The position numbers and the translations under genes are program-made. The notes under the pieces are model-generated. The model saw only the letters and a list, made by a program, of their open reading frames with translations. It was not told the DNA's origin and made no database searches. A DNA stretch of 64,000 nt, taken from contig NZ_CP137080.1 of assembly GCF_036324365.1 (NCBI RefSeq), positions 1,674,001 through 1,738,000 of the forward strand. The letters are read 5' to 3'. Below, in pieces: positions 47,723 through 56,311 of this stretch. Origin of the DNA: Microbacterium limosum (lineage in GTDB: Bacteria; Actinomycetota; Actinomycetes; Actinomycetales; Microbacteriaceae). Position 1 is the stretch's first letter. Every line of letters begins with the position of its first letter.

Positions 47723-50700
47723 GGGGTGTTGCCGGAGCGCATCTGGAGTCGGTGCTGGAGAACGAGATTGCCGAGCATCTCGCTGCAAACGGCTGGCTGT
47801 ACTCGCCGACCGACGCCGGCTACGACCGCGAGCTCGCGCTGTTCCCCGAGGACGTGCTCGGCTGGTTGGCGGATTCGCAACCGACCGAGTTCGCGAAGGT
47901 CGTCCGCCCCGGTGACACCGACGCCCAGCGTGAAGCGGCGGGTCGCAGCATCCTGAGTCGCCTCGCGAAGTCGCTGGATCTGGACCCGTTGAAGAACGGG
48001 GGGACGATCCGGATTCTGCACGAGGGCTTCTCGATGGTGCCGTTGCATGGGGGTGCGGTGAAGTTCCGGTTGGCGCAGTTCCGGCCGGCGACCACGCAGA
48101 ACCCGGACACGCTGGAGGCGTACGGGAAGATGCGGGTGCGGGTGATGCGTCAGGTGCATTACTCGGCGAAGCATCCGAACAAGGCGTTGGATCTGGTGCT
48201 GTTCGTGAACGGCATCCCGGTCGCGACCGTCGAGTTGAAGACGGACTTCACACAGTCGATCGGGAACGCGGTGAACCAGTACCGGTTCGACCGGTCGCCG
48301 GTGGGTGAGCCGTTGTTCGGGTTTGCGAAGCGGTCGCTGGTGCATTTCGTGGTGTCGAACTCCGAAGTGCGGATGACCACGAAGCTCGCTGGGCCGAAGA
48401 CGCGGTTCCTGCCGTTCAACAAGGGTGCGGAGGAGGGTGCGGGGAACCCGCCGAACCCGAACGGGTCGGCCTCCGCGTACTTCTGGGAGGAGATCCTGCA
48501 GCGCGACACCTGGCTGCAGCTGCTGGGGTCGTTCGTGCACCTGCAGGTCGAGGTCGATGTTGATCCCGACACCGGGAAGAAGACGAAGACCGAGAAGGTG
48601 CTGTTCCCGCGGTACCACCAGTGGCGGGCCGTGACCCGACTGGTCGACGCGGCCAGGGTGGAGGGGCCGGGGAACCGGTACCTGGTGCAGCATTCGGCGG
48701 GGTCGGGGAAGACGAACTCGATCTCGTGGCTCGCGCACCGCCTTTCGCAACTCCACGACGACCAGAACGCGCGGGTGTTCGACACGGTGGTGGTGGTCAC
48801 CGACCGGACCGTGCTGGACAAGCAACTGCAGGACGCGATCTCGCAGTTCGAGAAGCAGGCCGGGGTGGTGCAGTCGATCACGAAGGATGCGGGCGAGTCG
48901 AAGTCGAAGCAGCTCGCCGCGGCACTGACCGGTGGCAAGAACATCGTGATCGTGACGATCCAGTCGTTCGAGGCACTGATCACCGCGATTCAGACCCTGC
49001 CGGAGTTGCAGGGACACCGGTTCGCGGTGATCGCGGACGAGGCGCATTCGTCGCAGACCGGGTCGACCGCGGGCGCTTTGACGAAGGTGCTGTCCCCGGC
49101 GGAGCTCGCCGCGGTGGCAGAGGGGGCGCCGGTCGACTCGGAGGCGTACCTACAGTGGGCGATGGAGGTCACCGCAGCCGCCCCGAACATCTCCTACTTC
49201 GCGTTCACCGCGACGCCGAAGGCCAAGACGCTCGAGCTGTTCGGCCGGCTCCCGGAGGACGCGGGGCCGGATGCGACGCCGGAGCCGTTCGATCTGTATT
49301 CGATGCAGCAGGCGATCGAGGAGGGCTTCATCCTCGATGTGCTGCAGAACTACACCCCGTACAAGGTCGCGTGGAAGCTGCAGCATCCCGATTCCGACTA
49401 CGACGGCGCCGACGAGGTCGACGAGTCGACCGCGGTGAAAGCGCTCGTGCAGTACGTCAGGTTGCATCCCACGAACATCAGCCAGAAGGCGAAGATCGTC
49501 GTCGACCACTTCCGCACCTTCGTCCAGCCCCTGCTGGACGGCAAGGCGAAGGCGATGGTCGTCACGGGATCGCGAGTGGAAGCGGTGCGGTGGAAGAAGT
49601 ACCTCGACGACTACATCGCCGATCGCGGCCTGCAGGATGTGAGGTCGCTGGTCGCGTTCTCGGGAACGGTCGATGACCCGGACGATGTCGGTGAGGGGCT
49701 GACGGAGCGGACCCAGAACCCGGGTGTCCAGTCGGATCTCGCCGAGGCGTTCAAGCCGGCCACGTACAACGTGATGATCGTGGCGGAGAAGTTCCAGACC
49801 GGGTTCGACCAGCCCCGCCTGGTCGCGATGTACGTCGACAAGAAGCTCGGCGGCGTCCAGGCCGTGCAGACTCTGTCCCGGCTGAACCGCACCTACCCGG
49901 GCAAGGACAAGACCTTCGTCCTCGACTTCGTCAACGACCCGCAGGAGGTGCTGGACGCGTTCCTGCCGTACTACCGGAAGGCGAGGCTCACCGCGACGAC
50001 CGACCCGAACCTGATCTACGACCTCGTGACCAAGCTCGACTCCGCCGGGATCTACGACATGGCAGAGGTCGAGCAAGCATTCGATGCCGCCCTCGCGGGT
50101 GGCGTGAATGTGAACTCGAAGGTATCGGCGGCAACCGCGCCAGCGGTGGATCGGTTCCAGAAACGCTGGGTCGCGGCGGTCCTGGATGACGACAAGTCCG
50201 AGCAGGACGAACTGCGGCTGTTCAAGGCCGATGTGGGAAACTTCGTGAAGTTCTACGACTTCATCGCCCAGGCCCGCAACCTCGAAGACACCGATCTGCC
50301 CCGCCGGCACTACTTCTTCCGCCGCATCCTCCCGCAACTGTCCACCGCGACGATCCTCGAACCGGTCGACATCTCGGACGTGACGCTGGTGGGGTACAAG
50401 ATCTCTGCGGGCGAGCCCGTGAAGCTGAACCTCGAGCAGGGGCCGGGTCTGGATCCGATCACCGCGATCGGATCGGGCACGATCCATGAGAAGCACCGCA
50501 GCGCGCTCGAGGAGATCATCCACAAGCTCAACGAACGCCTCGGCGACAAGTACGGCGTAGGCGTCATCGACCTGCAGATGAACCACATCGTCGGCAAGCT
50601 CGCCCTGGACGTCGAGCTCGCGAACCAGGCCGCGGTGAACAGCCCGCAGCAGTTCGCAGAGTCGCCCGCGCTGCCGAAGGCGTTCACGAAAGCGCTGCTC

Positions 50701-50841
50701 GGCGTGCGGGACGAGACACCCGCGTTCGTCGACGACCTGTTCAGCGACAGCGGGCTGTTCGCTGAGCTGGGGAGGGCGCTGCCGGCGATGCTGTACGAAC
50801 ACCTGAAGGGGAAATCCTTGGACCGGAGCGGCGGATCATGA
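47719..50841 (+). CDS. hsdR: Type I restriction endonuclease/translocase subunit
   Basis: A 1040-aa motor and nuclease subunit. The PD-(D/E)xK nuclease is near the N-terminus (ALDLVLFVNGIPVATVELKTD, about residues 155-173). The helicase follows with Walker A QHSAGSGKTNS (about 326), VVTDRTVLDKQL, Walker B IADEAHSSQ (about 439), FTATPK (about 495), and motif VI-type GFDQPRLVAMYVDKKL. The C-terminal helical region binds the methylase core. All motifs are intact, so the system is probably active. ATG 47719 overlaps hsdS by 4 bp, and its own stop overlaps the next ATG by 4 bp. Confidence 0.95.
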   Translation: MRGVAGAHLESVLENEIAEHLAANGWLYSPTDAGYDRELALFPEDVLGWLADSQPTEFAKVVRPGDTDAQREAAGRSILSRLAKSLDLDPLKNGGTIRILHEGFSMVPLHGGAVKFRLAQFRPATTQNPDTLEAYGKMRVRVMRQVHYSAKHPNKALDLVLFVNGIPVATVELKTDFTQSIGNAVNQYRFDRSPVGEPLFGFAKRSLVHFVVSNSEVRMTTKLAGPKTRFLPFNKGAEEGAGNPPNPNGSASAYFWEEILQRDTWLQLLGSFVHLQVEVDVDPDTGKKTKTEKVLFPRYHQWRAVTRLVDAARVEGPGNRYLVQHSAGSGKTNSISWLAHRLSQLHDDQNARVFDTVVVVTDRTVLDKQLQDAISQFEKQAGVVQSITKDAGESKSKQLAAALTGGKNIVIVTIQSFEALITAIQTLPELQGHRFAVIADEAHSSQTGSTAGALTKVLSPAELAAVAEGAPVDSEAYLQWAMEVTAAAPNISYFAFTATPKAKTLELFGRLPEDAGPDATPEPFDLYSMQQAIEEGFILDVLQNYTPYKVAWKLQHPDSDYDGADEVDESTAVKALVQYVRLHPTNISQKAKIVVDHFRTFVQPLLDGKAKAMVVTGSRVEAVRWKKYLDDYIADRGLQDVRSLVAFSGTVDDPDDVGEGLTERTQNPGVQSDLAEAFKPATYNVMIVAEKFQTGFDQPRLVAMYVDKKLGGVQAVQTLSRLNRTYPGKDKTFVLDFVNDPQEVLDAFLPYYRKARLTATTDPNLIYDLVTKLDSAGIYDMAEVEQAFDAALAGGVNVNSKVSAATAPAVDRFQKRWVAAVLDDDKSEQDELRLFKADVGNFVKFYDFIAQARNLEDTDLPRRHYFFRRILPQLSTATILEPVDISDVTLVGYKISAGEPVKLNLEQGPGLDPITAIGSGTIHEKHRSALEEIIHKLNERLGDKYGVGVIDLQMNHIVGKLALDVELANQAAVNSPQQFAESPALPKAFTKALLGVRDETPAFVDDLFSDSGLFAELGRALPAMLYEHLKGKSLDRSGGS

Positions 50842-50966
50842 ACGTCTGGGGCGTTCATAATGACTCGTTGACCACCGAACTCGTAGAGGACGGCTTCATC
50901 AGCATTGGCTGGGACGAGCCGGCAGGTCGACGCGGGCGGCGGAGCGATCGTCGCGTTCACGAGTGA
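50838..50966 (+). pseudogene. 5' fragment of a fourth restriction-system gene
   Basis: An ATG overlapping the hsdR stop opens a 42-codon frame. Its first 27 residues (MNVWGVHNDSLTTELVEDGF, then ISIGWDE) look like the N-terminus of Mrr-like restriction proteins often encoded after hsdR. The following residues change to Arg-rich filler and coincide with the start of a dehydrogenase fragment in another frame, so the gene was cut by a deletion or recombination near 50920. Confidence 0.6.
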
Positions 50967-51189
50967 TCACACGAGCGGCAACCTTCCCTACGGGGCGTCC
51001 AGGGGCGCGCTCGACCGGATCGTCAAATCCGCGGCCCGCGAGCTCGGGCCGAGGCAGGTATCGGCCAACGTCGTCAACCCCGGACCGGTGGACACGGGAT
51101 GGATGGACGACGACACTCGGGCGGCGCTGCTGGCGTACCAGCCGCTGGGCAGAGCAGGAACACCGAATGCGGCTACAGTCCGCGCCTAA
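50920..51189 (+). pseudogene. Short-chain dehydrogenase fragment
   Basis: About 85 residues from the middle of an SDR: GGGAIVAFTSDHTSGNLPYGAS, then RGALDRIVKSAARELGP, then NVVNPGPVDTGWMDD and LGRAGTP. The N-terminal cofactor-binding half is missing, and the frame ends soon after LGRAGTP where functional enzymes continue for 30 more residues. The active-site YxxxK reads YGASR, so Lys is Arg. Both ends are broken. It overlaps the stop of the convergent histidine kinase by 3 bp, marking the right edge of the island. Confidence 0.75.
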
Positions 51190-52355
51190 CCCGGCAGCAC
51201 GACGCTGACGCGCGCACCGCCGAGGGGCGAATCGTCGATCGAGATGGTGCCGCCGTGCGCCTGTACGATGCGGCGGCACGTCGACAGGCCGATGCCCAGG
51301 CCGGGAACGTGGTCGTCGGTCCCTCGGGCCATGAGCGCGAAGACGCGCTCACGATCCGATGCGGGCACCCCGGGGCCGTTGTCGTCGACGCTCATCCGCA
51401 CGGCGCCGTCCACCGGTGTCGCGGTGAGCATGACGCGCGGGGCATCCCCGTTGACCGATGAGAACTTCACCGCGTTCGCGAGGAGATTCTGCACGAGCGC
51501 GCGCAGCTGCGTCTCGTCGCCGCGCACGGGCAGGTCGGCATCGACGGTCACATCGGCTCCGCTCGCGCGGATCTCGGGGCCCAGATCCTCCAGCACCGCG
51601 GCGGTCACCTCGTCGAGGCGCACCTCCTCGCAACGGGAGACCGCTCCCCCGACCCGCGCGTACTCCAGCAGGTCGTCCACCATCGTCGTCATGCGATCGG
51701 CCGCCGCCTCCGCGCGCGCCAGGGCCTCGGCCGCGTGCGGCGCGTGCGCCATCTCGGGGCTGGTGGAGGCGAGCTCGAGGAAGCCCGCGAGCGCGGTCAG
51801 CGGGTTGCGCAGGTCGTGGCTCACCTGGGCAGCGAACACCGCGAGCTGTTCGTTGGAGCGCGCGAGTTCGGCGGAGACGCGCCTCAGCTCGAGGAGCTCG
51901 ACGACCTGATCGGCAAGGAGCGCCAGGTCGGCGGACTGCTCGGGGGAAAGCTCCCCCGGCTCCTCGTCGAAAACACACAGCGTTCCGATCGTGATGCCCT
52001 GCGGCGTGGTGAGGGGGCTCGCCGCGTAGAACCGGATGTGCGCGATCTCGCCCGTGACGAAGGGGTTCGCCGCGAACCTCTCGTCGAGCCGAGCGTCGCG
52101 CACACTCACCTGCGTGCGGCGGGAGAGCACTGCCGCGCACATCGAGTCCTCGCGCTCGCACAGGGCGGGCTCGAAGCCGACCGCCGCGATCTGATGCTGC
52201 CAGCGGTCGTCGATGACGTTGATGACCGCGGTCGACACGCCGCAGATCGAGGCCGCGAGACGGACCAGCCGCTCCAGGTCGGGACAGGGTGCGTCGTCGA
52301 TGAGCCGGTACGCCGCGATGGCGTCGCGACGTGCGGCGTCGTGGATGGTGCTCAT
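51186..52355 (-). CDS. GAF-domain sensor histidine kinase (cytoplasmic)
   Basis: A 389-aa soluble kinase. A GAF domain (about residues 20-150: LVRLAASICGVSTAVINVIDD, then FYAASPLTTPQGITIGTLCVFD) is followed by HisKA with VSHDLRNPLTAL (His about 178). The HATPase has N box QNLLANAVKFSS, G1 DDNGPGVP and G2 GLGIGLSTC. The GAF type resembles those that sense small ligands or act in light/redox signalling; the ligand is unknown. No dedicated receiver follows, so it may serve the LuxR regulator at 54.6 kb. Its ATG overlaps the upstream gene by 4 bp. Confidence 0.92.
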   Translation of the reverse strand: MSTIHDAARRDAIAAYRLIDDAPCPDLERLVRLAASICGVSTAVINVIDDRWQHQIAAVGFEPALCEREDSMCAAVLSRRTQVSVRDARLDERFAANPFVTGEIAHIRFYAASPLTTPQGITIGTLCVFDEEPGELSPEQSADLALLADQVVELLELRRVSAELARSNEQLAVFAAQVSHDLRNPLTALAGFLELASTSPEMAHAPHAAEALARAEAAADRMTTMVDDLLEYARVGGAVSRCEEVRLDEVTAAVLEDLGPEIRASGADVTVDADLPVRGDETQLRALVQNLLANAVKFSSVNGDAPRVMLTATPVDGAVRMSVDDNGPGVPASDRERVFALMARGTDDHVPGLGIGLSTCRRIVQAHGGTISIDDSPLGGARVSVVLPG

Positions 52356-53413
52356 GTGCTCCCCTTCTGCTCGATGGGTCCGCTTTGAAGGGATGGGTCC
52401 AGCCTATCCGGCGCCGTCGGCGCGGCGATGTCGACCCGCACGGGGCCCGTCGCGGTCTCCCCCCGGATCGTCGCGAGCATTCCTCGGCCCGACGGCAGCA
52501 CCCGCACGACGACGTCGCCGTCGCGCTGCGCGCGCAGCGCCCGCGACACGGTCGCGTCGAGCAGGGCGCGCGCCGCGGCATCCATGCCCGATTCGCCCCG
52601 GTCATCGAGCAGGGTGACGTCGACGCCGCGGGATCGCGCATCTCGGGCGGCTGTGAGGATCGGCTCGGTGGCGAGCCCATCCGCCCTCAGCCAGTCGCGC
52701 AGCGTCGCCTCGAGAAGACGGAACTCCTCCCTGTCGGCATCCGTGAGCGCGGCGTCCGACGCCAGCAGGCGCAGGGCCGGGTCGGTGAAGGTGCGAAGGC
52801 GCTCGACACGCGCACGCTGCTCGGCCATGGCGGCACGCGCCGCCTCCTGCTCCCGCGAGCGCATCACCTCCGCCTCCTGCAGACGGCGGATCTGGGATGC
52901 CGCGCCCCGCAGATATAGCGCGAAGAACGTTCCGACCAGCAGCATCGCGCCGTGCCGGGTGACGAACATGATGCCATCGAGCGCCGAGAGCCCCGCCGCC
53001 AGCTCCCACCACACCGCGACGCCGACCATGACGGTGAACCCGGTCCACGCCAGGATGATGCGGCCGCGCAGGGCGACCATCAGCAGCACCAGGCCCGACG
53101 CCCCCCAGAACCACGCCGACCAGCCGGGCGTGGAACCGGGCGGGATGTTCCAGGTCGTCAGCGCCGCGGTCGTCGTCAGAGCGAGCACGAGGAGGGTGAG
53201 CCGGAGGGGGTACGGGTCGGGCGCAGGCAGGAGGAGGATGAGCCCCGCGATGGTCACGCAGGCCAGGGCCAGCACGGCGATCGCGGGCGACCCGACCTCG
53301 TCGAGGGTCGCGAAGGTATTGAAGGCGTTCGTCGCCGTGAAGACGGCGAACACGACGTACGCCGGCCACTCGGTGAGCCGGAGCATCGCGGAGACGTCGA
53401 CGCGATCGCTCAC
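52352..53413 (-). CDS. Six-helix membrane protein with degenerate kinase-like tail
   Basis: A 353-aa protein. About six transmembrane helices (residues 15-175) are followed by a cytoplasmic coiled coil (QIRRLQEAEVMRSREQEAARAAMAEQ) and a C-terminal domain. In its length and strand order the domain resembles an HATPase (LLDATVSRALRAQRDGDVVVRVL) but has no N, G1 or G2 box and no phospho-accepting His. I read it as a pseudokinase or sensor partner. It overlaps both neighbours by 4 bp, so it is translated with the two kinases. What it senses is unknown. Confidence 0.7.
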   Translation of the reverse strand: MSDRVDVSAMLRLTEWPAYVVFAVFTATNAFNTFATLDEVGSPAIAVLALACVTIAGLILLLPAPDPYPLRLTLLVLALTTTAALTTWNIPPGSTPGWSAWFWGASGLVLLMVALRGRIILAWTGFTVMVGVAVWWELAAGLSALDGIMFVTRHGAMLLVGTFFALYLRGAASQIRRLQEAEVMRSREQEAARAAMAEQRARVERLRTFTDPALRLLASDAALTDADREEFRLLEATLRDWLRADGLATEPILTAARDARSRGVDVTLLDDRGESGMDAAARALLDATVSRALRAQRDGDVVVRVLPSGRGMLATIRGETATGPVRVDIAAPTAPDRLDPSLQSGPIEQKGST

Positions 53414-54570
53414 GGGGCCTCCCCCACGGGCCAGCGCAGTTCGACCCGCGCCCCGCGCCCGGGAGCCGCCGTGATGTGGGCGGCGCCGCCCGCGGCACGC
53501 ATCCGATCGATGATGCTCACCCGCACGCCGAGCCGGTCGGGTGCGAGGCGGGGCAGCGAGAACCCCACCCCGTCGTCCTCCACGACGATCGAGAGGTCGT
53601 CGTGGAGCATCCTCACGACGACGCGACGGTCGACGCCGACACCCTCGGGGTCCGCGTGCTTCTCGCTGTTGCGCAGGGCCTCGGCCGCCGCCTCCACGAG
53701 CGCCGCCGCCGCCTCAGCCGGGACCGATACGCCGGGCGCAACGGAGACGTCCCAGTCGACGGGCATTCCGCCGGCCGCCGACCGGATGCGAGCGGCGACC
53801 TCGTCGGCGCCGATCCGGTCCCTCTCGTCGGCGGGAGCGAGGGCGGGCAGGGCGGTCCTCGCTCCCTCCCGCACTCCGTGTCGATCCGAGTTCGCCCGCG
53901 CTGCCGCGAGGAGCACCGAGAGCACCCGGTCGTGGATCAGCGCGTTGAGACGCATCCTCTGCTGTCGCGCGCTGGATTCCCGGGCCTCGCGGGATGCCTC
54001 GGCGCGAGCGCTCGCCGCCACCGTGTCGAGGCGGCGACCGGCCGTGCGCGATACCTGGATGATGGCGACGACGATCACGCTGAAACTCAGCGCGTAGACG
54101 AGATCGTGCGCGGCATTCAGCCACCCCAACTCCGGCGAGGAGACGTACGTGACGAACCCGGTCGCCACGGCGACCGCCACGAGGTAGACCCACGCAGCCG
54201 CGCGGTGCCACGCGATCGCCGCGGCGCTCGCCGCGATCGTGACGACGTCGAACGTCCACGGCGGCGCGAGCCCCGGCACGCTCGGCGCCGTCATGAGCGG
54301 CAACCACAGGGCCATGGTCAGCGCGAAAGCGATGCAGTGCGCCGTCGCGATGCCCGAGAGGAGCCGAAGCGGGGCGAACGGACCCAGCACGGCGAGCGAC
54401 GTGGACAGCATCGAGCAGATCACGTAGGCGCCCGCACCGAACCCCGGCACGAAGGCGCCGAACTGACCGACGGCCGACGGGATGCCGAGCAGCGTGTACG
54501 CGAAGGCAGCCACGCCCAGGGACGTGTACAGCGCGCGTTGGATCCGCGCCGCAGCGCTCGGTGTGCTCAC
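53410..54570 (-). CDS. Membrane sensor histidine kinase (HisKA_3-like)
   Basis: A 386-aa protein with about six N-terminal helices, then a dimerisation/phosphoacceptor segment MRLNALIHDRVLSVLLAAA (His about 212). The ATPase domain has an N box (EALRNSEKHA), a G1 box (VEDDGVGF) and a C-terminal GRGARVELRW strand. The HD pair after LI fits the HisKA_3 (NarX/DesK-like) type, which pairs with LuxR-type regulators such as the one encoded just upstream. GTG 54570 overlaps the regulator stop (GTGA); an in-frame GTG at 54576 is less likely. Confidence 0.85.
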   Translation of the reverse strand: MSTPSAAARIQRALYTSLGVAAFAYTLLGIPSAVGQFGAFVPGFGAGAYVICSMLSTSLAVLGPFAPLRLLSGIATAHCIAFALTMALWLPLMTAPSVPGLAPPWTFDVVTIAASAAAIAWHRAAAWVYLVAVAVATGFVTYVSSPELGWLNAAHDLVYALSFSVIVVAIIQVSRTAGRRLDTVAASARAEASREARESSARQQRMRLNALIHDRVLSVLLAAARANSDRHGVREGARTALPALAPADERDRIGADEVAARIRSAAGGMPVDWDVSVAPGVSVPAEAAAALVEAAAEALRNSEKHADPEGVGVDRRVVVRMLHDDLSIVVEDDGVGFSLPRLAPDRLGVRVSIIDRMRAAGGAAHITAAPGRGARVELRWPVGEAP

Positions 54571-55211
54571 TCCCACGGGCTCAGAAGCCGGTCCTCGGCG
54601 GCGCGACGGTAGAGGTCCACCTTCGTGGGGGCGGGCCGGCCGACGGCGGCGTACTTGTGGCGGATGCGCGTGATGTAGTTGGCGACGGTCGGGGTGGAGA
54701 TTCCCATTTCGGCGGCCACCGCCTGCGCCTTCTCCCCCGCGGCGTAGAGGGCGAGCACCTCGCGCTCCCTGGGGCTCAGTCCGGCGTCGGCGAGCTGCGG
54801 GTCGGCGTCGAGCGCGGCGGCCCAGTCGACCGAGGCGACCGGCTTTCCCGCGATGGCGTCGGCGACGGCGGCCCGGATCTCGCCCTCCGGCCGCGACTTG
54901 CGCACGATCCCCAGCACGTCGCTGCGCGCCGCCTCCCGCACGAGATCCGCGCTCTCTCCCGAGGTGAGGACGAGGACCGGGATGTCGGCCGCCCGCAGCG
55001 CGGACACGTTGTCGCTCACGCTGGAGCCGTCCGCCAGACGCAGGTCGAGGATGGCGAGGGCGAACTCGCCGCCCCGATCTAGCAGCTCGCGGACGGTGGG
55101 GGCGACCTCGACGTGGAACCCGCCTCCACCGAGCACTTCGATGACCCCGAGCGCGACGAGGCGGTGGTCCTCGATGAGGCCGACCCGCGGCATCCCGCCG
55201 ACACTCGCCAT
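54567..55211 (-). CDS. LuxR/NarL-family response regulator
   Basis: A 214-aa regulator. The receiver domain (phospho-acceptor Asp56 in LAILDLRLADGSS; acidic pocket IEDHRLVALG) is joined to a LuxR-type helix-turn-helix (GLSPREREVLALYAAGEKAQAVAAEMGISTPTVANYITRI). First gene of a four-gene run with three sensor-like genes downstream, all with 4-bp overlaps. ATG 55211 has GAGAGGA 9 nt upstream; ATG 55193 is an alternative. Target genes are unknown. Confidence 0.92.
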   Translation of the reverse strand: MASVGGMPRVGLIEDHRLVALGVIEVLGGGGFHVEVAPTVRELLDRGGEFALAILDLRLADGSSVSDNVSALRAADIPVLVLTSGESADLVREAARSDVLGIVRKSRPEGEIRAAVADAIAGKPVASVDWAAALDADPQLADAGLSPREREVLALYAAGEKAQAVAAEMGISTPTVANYITRIRHKYAAVGRPAPTKVDLYRRAAEDRLLSPWE

Positions 55212-55333
55212 GGGGGTGATCCTCTCACTCTCACGTGTGGTTAGAAATACATCTATCGCGCCCCGCAGCACATTGCTTGACTGATTGAGCACATCACGTG
55301 CGATCTCACGATGGTCATTTGTTCGGCCATCTC

Positions 55334-55371
55334 CGTGGGGGTGGCGTTCTGGGGGGTCCGCCACCCCCACG
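55334..55371 (-). terminator. Terminator of the CPBP-family gene
   Basis: Perfect 13-bp inverted repeat (55334-55346 with 55359-55371) and a 12-nt loop, 29 nt after the stop of the protease-like gene and upstream of the regulator promoter. GC-rich, no T-run. Confidence 0.8.
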
Positions 55372-55399
55372 ACCATGTTCTGGCCGGGTCGGGGCGCGT

Positions 55400-56311
55400 T
55401 CAGACGAGGAATATCCCGTCGAGCAGTCCGGGGTTGTGCGCGTGCACGAGCACCGCGAAGACGACCGCGTCGAAGAGAAGATGCACGGTCACGACGTAGC
55501 TGAGCGAGTGCGTCCTGAGGAAGATGAAGCCCTGCAGGAGCGCAAAGGGGATCGTCAGGAGCGGGCCCCAGGCCTGGTAGCCGAGCTCCCACAGGAACGA
55601 GACGAAGACGATCGACTGCAGGATGTTCGCCTGCACATCCGGGAAGTGCCGCCGCAGCAGCGCGAACACGGTACAGATGAAGAAGAGCTCGTCCCAGATG
55701 CCCACGGCACCGACCCCGACGAAGAGCCGGGCGATGAGGTCCGGAGTGTCGACGACGGGCCAGTTCGTGTACACGCCGGACGTGATGAAGTAGAACGGCA
55801 GGATCAGCCAGCCGAGCACGAGCACGAGCACGAGCCACGTCCACTGGAAGGCACTCCAGCGCCGCCCGCCCCCGCGCCACGGGAACGAAATGGCCCGGTC
55901 GCGGTAGACGTATCGCGAGATCAGGTACGGAACCGCCACCGCGCCACCGAGGGCGAGGGTGAACCGCAGCATCGAGAGGTTGTCGAGCTCGGCCTTGAGG
56001 TCGATCACGCTCACGATGAGCATGCCGATCGCGATGAGCGAGAGGTCGCGGACGAGGCTCGGGCGCCGGCCGTTCGTGGCGAGCCCGGTGCGTTCGTCGT
56101 GTCCGCCGGGCTGAGCGTTCGCGCTGCTCCCGCCGTTCTCACGCGAGCGCAGCAGCCAGGCCACCAGCATCCCGGCCGCCAGCAGCACCCACCCGAGCCA
56201 CGCCAGCCGCACCACGAAGAACGCCGGCGCGGCGGCGCAGACGAGCAGCGCCGGGATCAGGCCGAGGGATGCCACGGGTCGCGCCACAGTGAAGGTGGCC
56301 GTCTCCGCCAT
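55400..56311 (-). CDS. CPBP/CAAX-like intramembrane protein, degenerate active site
   Basis: A 303-aa protein with about eight hydrophobic helices. The last four match the CPBP (Abi, CAAX protease) fold. The first signature reads GIWDELFFICTVFALLRR where EExxxR is expected, so the first Glu is Asp and the Arg at the proper spacing is missing. The second region FLWELGYQ and the last VTVHLLFDAVVF keep a His. It may be an inactive or altered member. The ATG overlaps the trmB stop by one base (TGATG), so the two are co-translated. Confidence 0.75.
   Translation of the reverse strand: MAETATFTVARPVASLGLIPALLVCAAAPAFFVVRLAWLGWVLLAAGMLVAWLLRSRENGGSSANAQPGGHDERTGLATNGRRPSLVRDLSLIAIGMLIVSVIDLKAELDNLSMLRFTLALGGAVAVPYLISRYVYRDRAISFPWRGGGRRWSAFQWTWLVLVLVLGWLILPFYFITSGVYTNWPVVDTPDLIARLFVGVGAVGIWDELFFICTVFALLRRHFPDVQANILQSIVFVSFLWELGYQAWGPLLTIPFALLQGFIFLRTHSLSYVVTVHLLFDAVVFAVLVHAHNPGLLDGIFLV

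Larger units (their letters stand above)
42746..51186. mobile_element. Decayed genomic island at tRNA-Arg carrying a type I R-M system
   Basis: From the tRNA 3' end the region holds an integrase gene facing the tRNA, an IS110 element inside it, hsdM-hsdS-hsdR, a cut-off fourth restriction gene and a short-chain dehydrogenase fragment. After 51186 ordinary minus-strand genes resume. Base and codon use inside hsdS and the intergenic parts is visibly less GC-biased than in the neighbours. No second copy of the tRNA 3' end was found at the right side, so that boundary is approximate and the island is probably no longer mobile. Confidence 0.75.

Noticed and set aside
50842..51189. Search for a second copy of the tRNA-Arg 3' end as right attachment site
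   Set aside because: No match to the T-arm or acceptor sequence was seen; the right boundary appears to be a later deletion junction.
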